From Larix kaempferi (Eukaryota > Streptophyta > Pinopsida > Pinales > Pinaceae), in the NCBI GenBank assembly GCA_027924585.1, contig BSBM01000252.1:3162001-3226000 (forward strand): a stretch of 64,000 nucleotides of DNA, in the 5' to 3' direction. Shown in pieces: positions 30,388-41,640 of this stretch; positions within the stretch are counted from its first letter, which is position 1, and each line of letters opens with the position of its first letter. The notes beneath the pieces are model-generated. The model was not told where the DNA came from. It saw only the letters and a program-made list of their open reading frames with translations, and made no database searches. A program made the translations under genes and the position numbers.

Positions 30388-33300
30388 GATTTCATCTTCA
30401 CTCTGCCACACCTCCATACCAAGAAGGTAGTGCATCATACCCAATTCCTTCATCTCGAACTCGGCAGTAAGCTTCCTCTTCATGTCGGCAATAAATATAT
30501 CCTCACCTATTACAAATAGGTCATCCACATACAGTAGTAGTATCACTGGATTTCCTTCCTCAACCTTGTAGTAAAGGTTGGAATCCGCTTTACTCTTGGT
30601 AAATCCCAAACTGGATAGGAAGCCATCTATCCTACCATACCAGGTCCTGGGTTCCTATTTCAAACCATACAGGGATTTCTTTAGTTTGCACACATGTGAC
30701 TCTATATCATGTGTCTCAAACCCAAGTGGCTGCTCCACATACACTTCCTCTTCAACTACACCATTCAAGAAAGCTGTCTTGACATCCATCTGGTGTACCT
30801 TCCATTTCGTCACTGCAGCCAGAGCAAGCACTGATCTAATGGAAGTGTATTTCTGGGAGAATCCACGAGCTACAAATCTTGCCTTATATTTTTCTATGTT
30901 TCCATCTGCAGCATGCTTGATCTTATAGATCCACTTGGAAGTCACCACAGACTTCCCATCTGGTCTTGGGACCACATCCCAAACATCATTCTTCATGATC
31001 GAATAGTATTCCTCGACCATGGCATCCTTCCATTCTTTCTTTTCTGCTGTTTCTTCATAACTAGAAGGTTCTTTGTTCATTATGTCATAGAGTAAAGCAA
31101 CATAATTGGTATGTGATCTTGTCCTTTTTCTTTCTCTGTGTTCCTCTTCTGGAAGTCCAAACCTTTCTACATCTTGAATGAGCTCTCTAGCCCATGTTGG
31201 TTTCCTCTTTTGAGAGTTCTTATCACGGGGTGGATCTACAGGTTGTTGTGGATCTTCCATTTCACGATATTCTTCAGAAACTGCTTCATTCATGGTGGTG
31301 TCTTGAGTTCTGGATATTCTGGCTTCTTTATTATCTTCAATTGGTGTTTTCCTTGATTTGTTGTATGCTGAGATTTCATCAAATGTTACATCCCTACTTA
31401 TATCAATCTTCTTGAATCTTGGGAAGTAGATTCTGTAAGCCTTCGAGCTTTCACTATAACCCACAAATATGCCCTTCTTTCCTAAAGGATCTAAATTGTC
31501 CTCTTTTCTTTTGGGATGTGAGTGTATACAGGACAACCAAATATTCTGAGATGGCTAACTTCTGGTTTCTTACTAGTGAACACTTCTTCTGGTGTTTTGT
31601 TGTCAAGTATCTTATGAGGTGTTCTGTTCTGCACATATACAGCTGTCCTGGCTTCTTCATCCCATAAGTGCATAGGTAGATCTTGGTCATGAAGCATTTC
31701 CCTAGCTGCTTCCATGATTGTTCTATTCTTCCTTTTGGAAACCCCATTCTATTGTGGATTGTAAGGAGTAGTCAACTCCCTCTTAATCCTTGAATCACTG
31801 CATAGCTTCTTGAAGTATCCTGAAGTGAATTCTCCACCATTATCGGATCTGAAGATCTTGATCTTCATGTCAGTTTGGTTTTCTATCAAGGCTTTGAATT
31901 CCTTGAATTTGTCAAACACTTCATCTTTGTTCTTCAAGAAGTAAACCCAAGTCTTCCTAGAGAAATCATCAATGAAGGAAACATAGTATACATACCCACT
32001 TAGAGAACTGGATGACATCGGACCACATACATCAGAGTGGATGATTTCCAAGATTTGTTTTGCCTTGCTTTCACTGCTTGGAAATGTCTTCTTTGTGTTC
32101 TTTCCCTTTTCACAACCTTTGCAAATTCCTTCATGTTTTGTCTAGATTTCAGGAAGACCTTCCACTGCTTTGCTTGTAATTGGCAATGCCCTATAGTGCA
32201 TGTGTGCAAGCCTTCTATGTCAAAGTTCACTTGCCTCTACTGAATCATGGTCCATGGCTTGTTCTGGTTGGCCCTTCAATTTGTATAATCCTCCCTCTTG
32301 CTCTCCAATCACCACTGCATCATCTGTAGTCTTACCCTTTGGCCACATTAGGACTTGGCCATCTACAAATGCAACCCTCATGCCTTTTGCATCCAATGCA
32401 GATATGGAGAGTAGATTCTTCTTGAGACCTAGAACATACAGTACATCTTTCATCTTCATAGACTTTCCAGAGTCTAGTTTATAGGAGGCTTCACCATTCC
32501 CTTTTATTGGATACTAGTAGTCATCCCCAAGTTTACCTTGTGGGGTGATTCATGTTCAGATAGGTTCATAAAGGATTCCTTGAATCCTGTCATGTGTTTA
32601 GAAGCCCCACTATCTATAAGCCACTCATTACTTCCATGAGTAATGGTTCTAGTGAGAGCAGAGATCAAAACATATTGCTCATCACTTGAAGAATTTTCAC
32701 TATATTCTCTAGCCCTCTTCTTGGGAGGTTCATCATCCTTTGCAACATGAGCATGATGTCTTCTTTTGATGTTCTTCTTCTTGTGAGAACCATCTTTCTT
32801 ATTTCTAGGATAGTCTCTGGAATAGTGTCCCTTTTCATCACATGTATAGCAACGGAGATAGGACATGTTTCTTCGAGGTCTAGGACTACCCCTTTGATTC
32901 TGATGGTGATGTCTTTATTTCTTGCCATGTTGGTGAGTCTTTTTGTCACCATGACTTTTGGAGTGTGGTGTGAGATCTTGGTCTTCATTCCCCATATTCT
33001 CTTCTTGAGCTACAATTCGAGCTTCTTCCTGTGAGCATTCTTCCCACAGCCTACTGAATGAGATACATTTCTTCCTAGCACAAATTCCTTGGATGAAGGA
33101 ATCCCATGACCTAGGAAGGCCATTAAGACTGGTCATTACCGCTTCTCCATTTTCTATGTCTTCTCCCGTAGCGTCAAGTTGTTCTTTTATCTAGGAGACC
33201 CTTGAGAAATAAGACTGCATAGTCTCTGCATTCTAGATCTTGACATTCTTCAATTGATTCCTCAAGGTCATCTTTCGATTTATGTTCTTCCCTTTGAAAA

Positions 33301-33573
33301 GCTTGGTCAAGGAATCAAACATATCCTTTGGTGTCTTTAGAGATGACACATGTGGTATGTGATGGTCTTTGATAGAATCAACAATGATCCTCTTAGCCTT
33401 GACCAAATTTCTTTTGTGTAAGGCCTTAGCCTCTTCTTCCTCTGGGATAGGGACCTATTCACTTATGTAAGTGTCCAACTCATTTTCTTCCAGGATTAAC
33501 CCAATCCTATACTTCCATGCTCGGAAGTTATCATCCCTTCAAGCTTATCCTCAAGCTTGGTGTGGTGAGACAT
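30388..33573 (-). pseudogene. Element B gag-pol polyprotein (copia), first part
   Basis: Read on the minus strand from ATG at 33573 (MSHHTKLEDKLEG). Gag is followed by a zinc knuckle CYTCDEKGHYSRDY near 32840, in which the fourth ligand Cys is Tyr. Protease WLIDSGASKHMTG lies near 32620. Next come integrase with HSDVCG, RSDNGGEFTS and the C-terminal GKKGIFVGYSESSKAYRIY, then RT with MDVKTAFLNGV and LLLYVDDL near 30530, up to EVWQSEDEI at 30388. There is a 1-nt frameshift shortly after the gag start, several later frame changes and TAG stops. Compared with C, RT lacks about 14 codons between GFSQK and YTSIR, an in-frame deletion. It continues at 2846 beyond copia C. Confidence 0.9.
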
Positions 33574-34135
33574 CTTTAAAGAGTACTTCAAATGGAAATA
33601 GAAAAGATTTAGGTCTTACCACTTGATTTGTTGAAAACTGGATCTGGTCTTGGATTAGGGTTTGTTAGAGAAACCCCAAAAATTCAAAATTTGAATTTCA
33701 AAATTCTAAAAAGATAGAAAGATGCACCTTGATGAGCTGATCAACTTGGTATACTCAGAATTTGAAAACTGCAAAGTTTCACCCTTCAGAAATGTCTTTT
33801 AGTCTCCCCAGATTCATTAGGGAGAACCCTGAATTAGGGTTTGAGTTTCCCGGAGCTTCACCCAACCAAAAGGTTTGATCAAAATATCTAAAATTTGATT
33901 TTTCCAAGGAGCTTCCAGCTATGTCCTCAGATTTTAGAGATTCCTATTTTTGTGAAAACCCTAATGTTTAGGGCCAAAAATGAAAGTGCCCAGAATTGAA
34001 TTCTGATTGGATAGAATGATGCACCTTGCTGAGTAGAGTCAATCTACCTTACTTCCTTTCCAAAATCTGTGGAGATAAACCCAATAAACAAGAAACCCTA
34101 GTTTCCACAACTGCAAGTGTCTTCTTCTTAGGTTA
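33574..34135 (-). other. Element B 5' leader
   Basis: Noncoding leader on the minus strand. It shares with C and G leaders the pair of blocks around TTTGGTTGGGTGAAGCTCC and CAAACCCTAATTC. No ORF of note. Confidence 0.6.
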
Positions 34136-34147
34136 GCTCTGATTCCA
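34136..34147 (-). other. Primer-binding site of element B
   Basis: On the minus strand TGGAATCAGAGC lies directly after the 5' LTR end (CTAACA). It differs by one base from the initiator-Met tRNA complement TGGTATCAGAGC. This sets the minus orientation of B. Confidence 0.8.
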
Positions 34148-34719
34148 TGTTAGATTTTTAGCATTAATTCAACATACTCTAGGATCTTTACTGAGAGAAT
34201 AACATGTATAGCATATCAGGTATAACAATGCATATCAATCACACCAAGCAATAACATGAGACAATAGACACATAGAGTTTCACTGGGGAAAACCATAAAG
34301 GTGAAAAACCCCCACAGCTTCCTTAGAGATAGAAAGAGCAATGATGCAACCCAAGTACACAGAGATAGTCCTCCTAGCAGTTGAACCTCCTCCTCCACTA
34401 GTGCGCCACTTTCTGAGTAGTGTAGAAGTGAATAATGAGATGATCAAATAGAGTGCTCCCACACTCTATTTATACTTATCCTGACTTGCCTAATAAAATA
34501 GCAGGGCCAAGTTCTCTAGAAGAGTCTAATAAGCTGTGGTTACATTAATCAGGACCGACCCCACACTTGGTGGTCTAATAACCCATCACAGCAAGTTACG
34601 ACACTTGCAACACTTGTCAATAAAAATGATGACACTTTTGTATAGAGGAATAATACCATCTCTATAGGAGTACAATATACATAGGTGAAATACATTATGA
34701 AGTTACATATACATCAACA
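34148..34719 (-). repeat. Element B 5' LTR
   Basis: A 572-bp copy of 415-985. On the minus strand it has a TATA box near 34466-34474 (plus-strand CTATTTATA). It is followed by CTTAC (34720-34724), the target duplication, and by element A integrase. Confidence 0.92.
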
Positions 34720-35032
34720 CTTACAGCCCCAGGTTATGATTGAGCCTTTTGAAAAATGGGCTCTAGATTTTGTAGGGCCAATTTCCCCTATGTCTCATAA
34801 GAAGAAGTACATCCTAGTCTGTACAGACTATGTCACCAAGTGGGTGGAAGCTAAAGCCTTATTCTGAGCCACAGAAAAATCTATGGTAGAGTTTATATAT
34901 GAAGAAATATTTACCCGATTCGGTGTACCTAGGGAAATTGTAACCGATCAAGGATCTCAGTTTACCTCCAAGTTAATGAAAGAGCTTACTGAAAAATATG
35001 GTATTAGGCATTGTAAATCTTCACCATATCAC
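34720..35032 (+). pseudogene. Element A integrase catalytic core, first half (segment 2 of 3)
   Basis: Continues segment 1 in frame: [19 protein letters not shown] and [14 protein letters not shown] hold the first catalytic Asp, and RFGVPREIVTDQGSQFTSKL holds the second. One TGA interrupts it at 34865-34867 (an Arg position, CGA to TGA). It ends at KSSPYH (35032), where element F inserted in the middle of the conserved motif that elsewhere reads SSPYHPQANGQ. The rest is at 46914. Confidence 0.9.
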
Positions 35033-36052
35033 TATTGTTCAGGAATTCTACCTTATAGCGAGGAAAGGGACACTACCAACTTCTGGGGTGACAGGTAAAC
35101 ACATTGATCATATTACATAAAAATCTATGAAGGTAAAGAGATCAAATATCTTGAAGACATACCTTATTAACAACGTTCAATCCTAGCTTTGCTCGATCTT
35201 GTGCTCAATCTTCAACTTGATCTTCCGTTCAATAGACCTACAATACAAAGATACCTTCCTCGTCGTATCTTGACTGATATAACAATGATGAAATTGAAAT
35301 ACAATTTAAACATCAAGAATTTAACCTAACAAACACACAATCCATTAGACATTTGATTGGGACAGGAAGGATGTTTCAACCTTTATTGTCAAAAGAAGAT
35401 AATCAATACAAATTATACCTAATCATTCAGAGTGCTTGTGCAACCGGATTTTGGGCTCCTTCTCTTCTCTAACTTTGGAATTCTTCCAGCATAACAACCC
35501 TTATTGCAAGTTTCTCCTGTTGTGAATGAGAGTCTAAATGTGTCTAACCCCTCTCCTCAATCCTCCTTGTATTTATGGGACAAGGTAGGTAGTTTAGATC
35601 GAGAGGTGGTTGAATTGGGAGGTTGGGGAAGTTGCAAAACCAACTTCAAATAATCCCAATTCATCAAATTAATATATTTTTAATCGCATTTCAAGATGTG
35701 CGCGAGTTTTTTACAGTGGAGTAGAGCTCAATATCCAACTTCAGTGCTTTACAACCAGCGTTTACAGGCTTTTTGAAGGTGTGCGCTAGTTTGCTGAAGT
35801 GGAGTATGGCATACTGGGATGTGTGCGCTACTCTTATGCCTATGCAGTAGGGCATGTGCGCTACTATTATGTTGGTAGGGTAGCACACATGTCAAAATGT
35901 GAGGTTTTACAAGGTTTTGTCAACTTGCAGAGGGGTAGGTCAGGTCAAAGTATCATCTAAGGTCATCATGCTCTTCAATCCAAGTTGTCCTTTTGTGTGA
36001 TCAACAGCTAAAGGTGATCACGAACGGAGAAGTGCATATTTGACTTGTAACA
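35033..36052 (-). repeat. Element F (gypsy) 3' LTR
   Basis: A 1020-bp LTR matched by 45882-46913. The plus-strand left end is TATTGTTCAGG here and TGTTGTTCAGG in the other copy, so this copy lost its terminal TG; the right end TGTAACA is intact here. The flanking duplication ATCAC is at 35028-35032 and 46914-46918. The polypurine tract abuts the right side, so F reads on the minus strand. Several GCGCTAC...GTAGCGC-type motifs lie at 35695-35890. Confidence 0.92.
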
Positions 36053-36070
36053 GATTCCCCCTAATGTGTG
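36053..36070 (-). other. Polypurine tract of element F
   Basis: On the minus strand CACATTAGGGGGAATC abuts the LTR start TGTTACAAG, like the tracts of D and E. Confidence 0.75.
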
Positions 36071-37379
36071 AGGTCAGAGGGAAGCGATGGCCGAAATACA
36101 TTATAATTCTAAGTCACAGGAGGAGCAAGAAACCGCAGAAGCAAGTCACAGAAACACCTGAAACAAAGATCAAGGTCAGCGAGCAATTACAATCTTGACA
36201 TCATATAGATGTGTGGTGTGATACAACATGATCTCTGATACATAAATAGGAGATGTATATATAGCATGGCCACTTGAAATACAAGCATGGATCCATGTCA
36301 AACTTAGAGATCATAACCATAACAACAAACTGGATCTATGTCTCATGGAGAGCTGAAAATGAGTGAGGCTCAGTCTTGCACAGCTTGGGTGATAACATAA
36401 TGAGGTGATGTCATCAACATCCCAAGGTATTCATCCCAAAAAACCCAAGGTACAAACCCTAACCATGTGAATAAATGAGCTGAAAGTTGAACATGGGGGG
36501 TATCGTTTGATTACTGGTCCTTGATGTATACCGTTAAGAAACGCGAGGGCTTCCACTAATAATGATAATGGGGCCCAAGGTACCTAGTACGATCCAACAA
36601 GTGTGAATAAGTGGACTTGGAGTCGAACACTTGAGGAACCTGTCGAATAAGAGACATTGATGTATTCTCATGATTCAACAGCGAGAAAAATTTCTATTGG
36701 TGACTGCAATCTCCAAGGTACTAACCGAAACTCTAAACTTCGTTCCCAAAGAAAAAAGAGTTGATGTCGATGGGAAGAAGTCCATTGGAAGGGAGGCCTT
36801 AAGGAATCCTCCATCATCCAACATGAGAGACACTCAACTGGTATGAGTTGATATGGAGTAATACATGTAACAAGATTGACACTAGGATGGCCGACGCATG
36901 AGGTCAAGGTAAACTGCAGAATGGTCGACACGGGCTATATCCTTAAACAGTGAGCACGACACAAAGTGACTTAGGTAGTTTTCAACATAATGGGAAAATG
37001 GTATAAGTCTGTAATGTAGGAGACATTAGCAGACCCTCCATATGGTTGGAAGAATAAACAACCGGGGGAGTAAACAACTCGGAGATGAGGTTCACCCTAA
37101 GGTCAAAAACTAAGCCCAACTGACATGATAGACTCAAGTAGGTGTTGTGTTCAAGGATAGGACTGACTGAACTGCCTTTGAAACTGACGATATGATACAT
37201 CCTTCTTATCCCTTATTCTTTTTAGATAAAATAATACATTTCTTGTTGTTTTAATGAGTCCAAGAAAGAATGAAAACTCAATAAGTCCAACCATGTGAAA
37301 ATTTTAATGAGCCCATGGGAGGAAGACTCAGGACCTTCTTCATTGTTTACAGAGTTCGAAGAAGAAATAGAAGATTACT
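36071..37379 (-). other. Element F distal 3' noncoding region
   Basis: No credible gene. It aligns with 25230-26490 of element E, with about 36480-36960 at roughly 85% identity by eye. Confidence 0.55.
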
Positions 37380-37920
37380 CTATATTACCGATCTCTGGAT
37401 TTTAATATCGAGCCGAGATCTGTTCTTGCTCACCGGTGTTTTCAATTTTGAGTCTGAAAAACTTAAACAATAACTCCACACACCTACTCATGGATTTTAA
37501 TATCGATCCCAAGTAGGTTAATGCTTGCTGGTGTTTTCCTGTTTATAGAGTCTGAAAAACTTAAACAATCCTCTATTTACCCTCTCATGGATTTCACATC
37601 GAGCCCGAGTAGGTGAGTGCTCGCTTGGTGTTTTCATATTTAGAGAGCCTGAAAATCCTAAAGAATGCTCCACAAGGTCCTTTTTCATAAAGTTAGTCTC
37701 CTCCCTCGAAAAACTATAAAACAATGGTATAAAAACTCTTCTAGCGTATACCAGAGTATACTTAGAGTATACATTTTCCGTAAATTATCCACCAAGGCTC
37801 GGAAAATGGGTAATTCTATACCTGAGCAGATGGGCATTCAGTTCCTTTAACGAGCTTGAAGAGGACAAGTTTGCTCGGCGATCTTGTTTAGGTTTCAATA
37901 GTCCAAACAAGAGCTTAAAA
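37380..37920 (-). promoter_or_regulatory. Element F 3' region: run of pseudoknot-like RNA modules
   Basis: Plus-strand coordinates of paired arms: GATCTC 37390 with GAGATC 37415, crossing CGAGC 37409 with GCTCA 37428; ACCTACT 37492 with AGTAGGT 37512, crossing a decayed first helix (37504/37523); CATTTTCCG 37772 with CGGAAAATG 37800, crossing ATCCACCAAGG 37787 with CCTGAGCAGAT 37821 (10 of 11 positions pair, counting G-U). These are the equivalents of the E and D modules, with different arm sequences. Between them lie GAGTC/GACTC-type modules with TTTTCA/TGAAAA. Confidence 0.65.
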
Positions 37921-38609
37921 TGACTTAAATGACAGCTTCCAGGATCATGGCTCATGACCTGCTAAAAACTAGGATCTCAACAACCATGTTAATAGTGATG
38001 ACAAAAAGTCTTTAATGATATATAATTTTAACCATAAACTACTTGAAATGGTCTATCATCAAGAAATTAAGTCTAAATAGATTGATGCTATGAAAAACTA
38101 GTGAAAATTTGAGAAATATTGGTTGAAATTACCTTACTAACATTTATAGCTATTCAATGATTAAATAGAACAATATGATGAAATTTGAAACTATAGAGCT
38201 TTTACAAAAGTGGGTAAAAATCAAATTCAAATTCATATATGTAATTTCAAATGAACTCAAATATCACATTTGGAATTGTAGAAGAAGTTCTTGGAGCAAA
38301 CCCTTGATCTTCAATCCTTCGTAGCGATCAACTCGGGCCACCATTCAACTTATTTCCTCCACCAAGTAAGTTATATTCATCCCTAGTTGCATTTCAATAC
38401 TTCATTTGTCAATTTTTATGCTCAAAATTGATTTTGGGGCCATGTTCAACTCGTTGAGTGCGTGTGTGCTACTTTGCAAGAGGAAAAGAAGGGCATACTG
38501 GAGGTATGCACTACTATTGATCATGCACAGGCATGCCCATGCGTGACTGTGTGGCTATAGAGTAGCGCACACCCCTGAACATGGTGAAAAAAGTGTCGAG
38601 ACTCAAAAT
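37921..38609 (-). other. Element F spacer between the module run and the antisense ORF
   Basis: AT-rich, no coding signal. Near 38455-38575 long-range arms GTGTGCTACT and AGTAGCGCACAC form another copy of the GTAGCGC motif seen in the LTRs of E and F. Confidence 0.45.
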
Positions 38610-39434
38610 TTGATCTTTTTGTGGCAGGATGGTACTTGTTTGGAGGAAAGAGAACATGAGGAGATGGATAGGGTGGCTATGCAAGACTTGACAACTCTCC
38701 ATGCACTTCGAAGGTGTGGTTTGTTGAAGTTTTATAGAACCGTAAACATGAGGGCACTCAATCGATTGCTTCAAAGACTCGTTCAATATTGGGATGTAGA
38801 TACCAATGTATTTGATATCCGGGGACAAACCATAGACCCTACTATTGAGGACATATACTTTATTACCGGTCTCGCTAGGAGGGGAGATGTGGTAAACTTG
38901 AAAGGATCTTCACGCAATATGGGTGCTATGTCGGTGCAAGAATATGTAAATGCATACTGTGTGGCGGGAACCAAGAAATCAAGAAGTCAAATCCTAATTT
39001 CTACTATTGATAGCCTCCCTTTGAAGGTTATTTTAAGTATGTTGAACCGAATGGGGGGAAGCGCCACACAACATTTAGCCTCAAGGCATTACATGCATAT
39101 CGGTATCAAATGCTTGCAAGGTCATGTATATGATTGGTGCACTAGTCTATTAGCAAATATGAAGCTTCAACACTCGGGTTGTAACACCGGGAGTATGAAG
39201 AACTTTGGATATGGCAGCATCCTTTGTAGCTTTTTGTTCGAGAGGGTACTTGCTCTTAGCTTGGGCATGCCTCTGCCTCCAGTCATTCCGCGTGAGCCGA
39301 TATTGGGCCGTTGGGTGACATTTTTCTCTGTCAGGGTGGTGGTGAAAGCCACTTTTTCTATCATACTGATGATTTATGGGGATGGTGGGAGAGACAGGTG
39401 CCGACATTCAAGTAGTTTTCGTATGCTAGTTTAG
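38610..39434 (+). CDS. Antisense ORF inside element F: plant-mobile-domain-like protein, C-terminus broken
   Basis: A 274-codon frame opposite in strand to the F element, between its RT remnant and its 3' LTR. Recognisable blocks of the plant mobile domain-like family are LQRLVQYWDVDTNVFDI, PTIEDIYFITGLARRGDVVNL, LPLKVILSMLNRMGGSATQH and NFGYGSILCSFLFERVLAL. After about residue 240 the true frame shifts: a neighbouring frame reads YHTDDLWGWWERQVPTF, then, after a TAG, YASLDFCHDPELVLPL near 39425-39470, as in longer relatives. Antisense extra ORFs at this place are known in Tat-lineage gypsy elements. Their function is unknown; I infer none. The start codon is uncertain (ATG 38610 or a later one such as MDRVAMQDL). 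Confidence 0.75.
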   Translation: MIFLWQDGTCLEEREHEEMDRVAMQDLTTLHALRRCGLLKFYRTVNMRALNRLLQRLVQYWDVDTNVFDIRGQTIDPTIEDIYFITGLARRGDVVNLKGSSRNMGAMSVQEYVNAYCVAGTKKSRSQILISTIDSLPLKVILSMLNRMGGSATQHLASRHYMHIGIKCLQGHVYDWCTSLLANMKLQHSGCNTGSMKNFGYGSILCSFLFERVLALSLGMPLPPVIPREPILGRWVTFFSVRVVVKATFSIILMIYGDGGRDRCRHSSSFRMLV

Positions 39435-39457
39435 ACTTCTGTCATGATCCAGAGCTG

Positions 39458-39525
39458 GTACTTCCTCTAGATAAGTGCGTATTCTGTGTCAAATCAGGTA
39501 CCACTTGGAGGAAGTACGCACTTAT
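39458..39525. other. Fold-back junction at the F pol deletion
   Basis: Two 10-11-base inverted matches: GTACTTCCTC 39458 with GAGGAAGTAC 39508, and ATAAGTGCGTA 39471 with TACGCACTTAT 39515. The plus strand here reads KCVFCVKSG, an RT motif, while the minus strand just to the right reads RLNPNKCV, the part of RT that should precede it. A short RT piece is therefore inverted at the edge of the deletion that removed the rest of pol. Confidence 0.55.
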
Positions 39526-40507
39526 TAGGATTCAATCGAATCTTATATTGTCTGCATCATTCAAACACAAGTCTCAAATGAGCTGGATGATCCCGTCTCT
39601 TTCAAGATCACGCCGGGAGGTCATCCAAGTAGGGTTCAACTATGTGCTTGATATCATGAAAAGCAAAATTCATCGCTCGCTGGAAATTAGCTCAAGTATT
39701 CTTTAAGCCAAATGGCATCTTCCGATAGGCAAAGGTTCCCCATGGGAAAATAAAAGTTTTTTTGTGCTGATCTTTGGGTTTGATTTGAATTTTATTATAT
39801 CCCGAAAATCCATCCATGAAAGAAAACATCTCATGTCCCGCACAAGCATCTATGATCTGATCGATAAATGGTGTTGGATAGTTATCTTTCGGACAAGATT
39901 TATTCAAGTCCTGGAATTCAGTACAGACTCGGATGGTACCTTGCTTGTTATCAACTAGAACAAGATTTGAAACCCATTTCGTCATGTCAATCGGGTAGAT
40001 AAATTCGGCTTTAAGCAATTTTTCAACCTTCGCCTTAATGGCCACCGCTTTTCGAGGATTCACAGTATGGATCTTCTGTCTCATAGGTTTTTCATTAGGG
40101 TATGTTGTGATGACATGCTCAACGATGGCTGGATCGATGCCTAGCATCTCCTCATAAGACCAGGCAAAAATGTCTTGGAATTCTTTAAAAAGCTTGGTAT
40201 ACAGAGCAATCTCTTCTGGAGAATAGTCTGCTCCAATAAAAATGTTTTCCACGACCCTGGGTTTGGTGGAAATGTTAATCGGGATGGTTCTCGATATATT
40301 AGCCATATTCCCTTTAGCGTGAACAATTATTGAAGTAGAAGGAAAAGAGGACAAATCAACAAATCCACCGGATCTCATAAAGAACTCTCCTCTCTCTATC
40401 CTGTCTAGATTTGGAAGCAGGTAAGACCTGTGATGCATATGTTCCCATGGATGGTCCAGGCCCATCATGGCTTCCAAAATGGATTCATCAGAAGGTAAAA
40501 CCGTGTC
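39526..40507 (-). pseudogene. Element F reverse transcriptase, N-terminal half
   Basis: The minus-strand frame carries the pre-RT linker (PWEHMHHRSYLLPNLDRI; LFKEFQDIFAWSYEEMLG) and then RT: QKIHTVNPRKAVAIKAKVEKL, KWVSNLVLVDNKQGTIRVC, FMDGFSGYNKI and TFAYRKMPFGLKNT. A TGA follows at about 39688. The catalytic YLDD is visible downstream (HIVEPYLDDLP near 39630), then LRLVFE and RLNPNKC near 39540. Everything after that (rest of RT, RNase H, integrase) is missing. It is the only recognisable RT in the three related gypsy elements D, E and F. Confidence 0.85.
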
Positions 40508-41640
40508 TTAACAGTCAAAAGAGTGGGTAGAATCCATTGACCATGCAGGAGCATAGTCCATATCCGACACAGCTGAGATTGGTAGAGTCATGATATGTTC
40601 TGTTGCAGTGTGTTGTGCTTCTATGTATGCTACTTCTACAATGTTTAAAGGCACTGATGGTTCTAATATAGTAGGAAGGATCCATGGATTAGTCCTTAAA
40701 CCAACCATGAAAGTTTCGGTAGATGTACCTACATCAGAACGCATAAAAAGAACGAGAGAGAGTATGTCAAAAGTGCCTATTAATGACCCGTAAAGCCCTA
40801 CTCCTAAACTCTCGCTGGGGTAGATTGATCAAGTAAAGGAACTATGGATTCTGATGAATTCTGGTTGTTCCACCGAGAGAATGAAAGCTGGTCGACCGTG
40901 ACGATCTTACCTTTGTGAGGGAACATAAGAACTCAGAAAAATACGGATGCAATAGCTCGTATAGCATATTTCCAACTCCTGCCTAATAACATGTTGTAAT
41001 CAAGCAGAGCATCCAGAACTTCAATCTCTACAGCAACTGTCTTACCGGCCAGCATGATGTCAAATGATGGCAAGACTCCGTGTGGACAGAAAGTTCTGCC
41101 ATCAAATGCAGTAAGCAGTGTGTTAGAGGGGGCTAACTCGGGAGAGCCTAAAGCTTTCCAACAAGAAATAGACATCACGCACGTAGACGCACCCTCGTCT
41201 ACGACAGCTCGTCCAATGGTCATAGGACCATGAACTACCTCTATCTGAAGGGCAATGTGGTATGGCAACTGGTATTTGATATCAGACATATCAAAGCGTG
41301 CGGTCAAGCTCGATGATTCCATACTTCCAATCGCTGCTAGAAGTGCATTTTGTTGTAACGGACAACTTTGCAAAAATTCTAAGGTGGACATAGCACAAGG
41401 GGTCTGGGATAGATCTTCAACCACATTGTAGTTTTTAGCAACCCGAGCATTGGGATTGTGCGAGGTCCATTTCAAGACACCTTTTGGGATCTTGGGCAGT
41501 GGATCCACACGTATGTGGAGAGGGGTGGAAGATTCTGGAATCTCTTTATCCTTATTCTACGCATCTGGGGTATAATTTCTTGCTCACGTTTGCAAAAGTG
41601 CATCCACGCTAACCCTATTAATGAAAGTTTGACCAACTGA
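40508..41640 (-). pseudogene. Element F protease region
   Basis: Minus-strand frame with ALLAAIGSMESSSL, then the active-site block RAVVDEGASTCVMSISCWKALG and DYNMLLGRSWKYAIRAIAS (about 41380-40930). It has Asp-Glu-Gly at the active site, as in D and E. A frameshift lies in about 40750-40930 and stops break the joins, so no intact product is possible. Confidence 0.8.
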
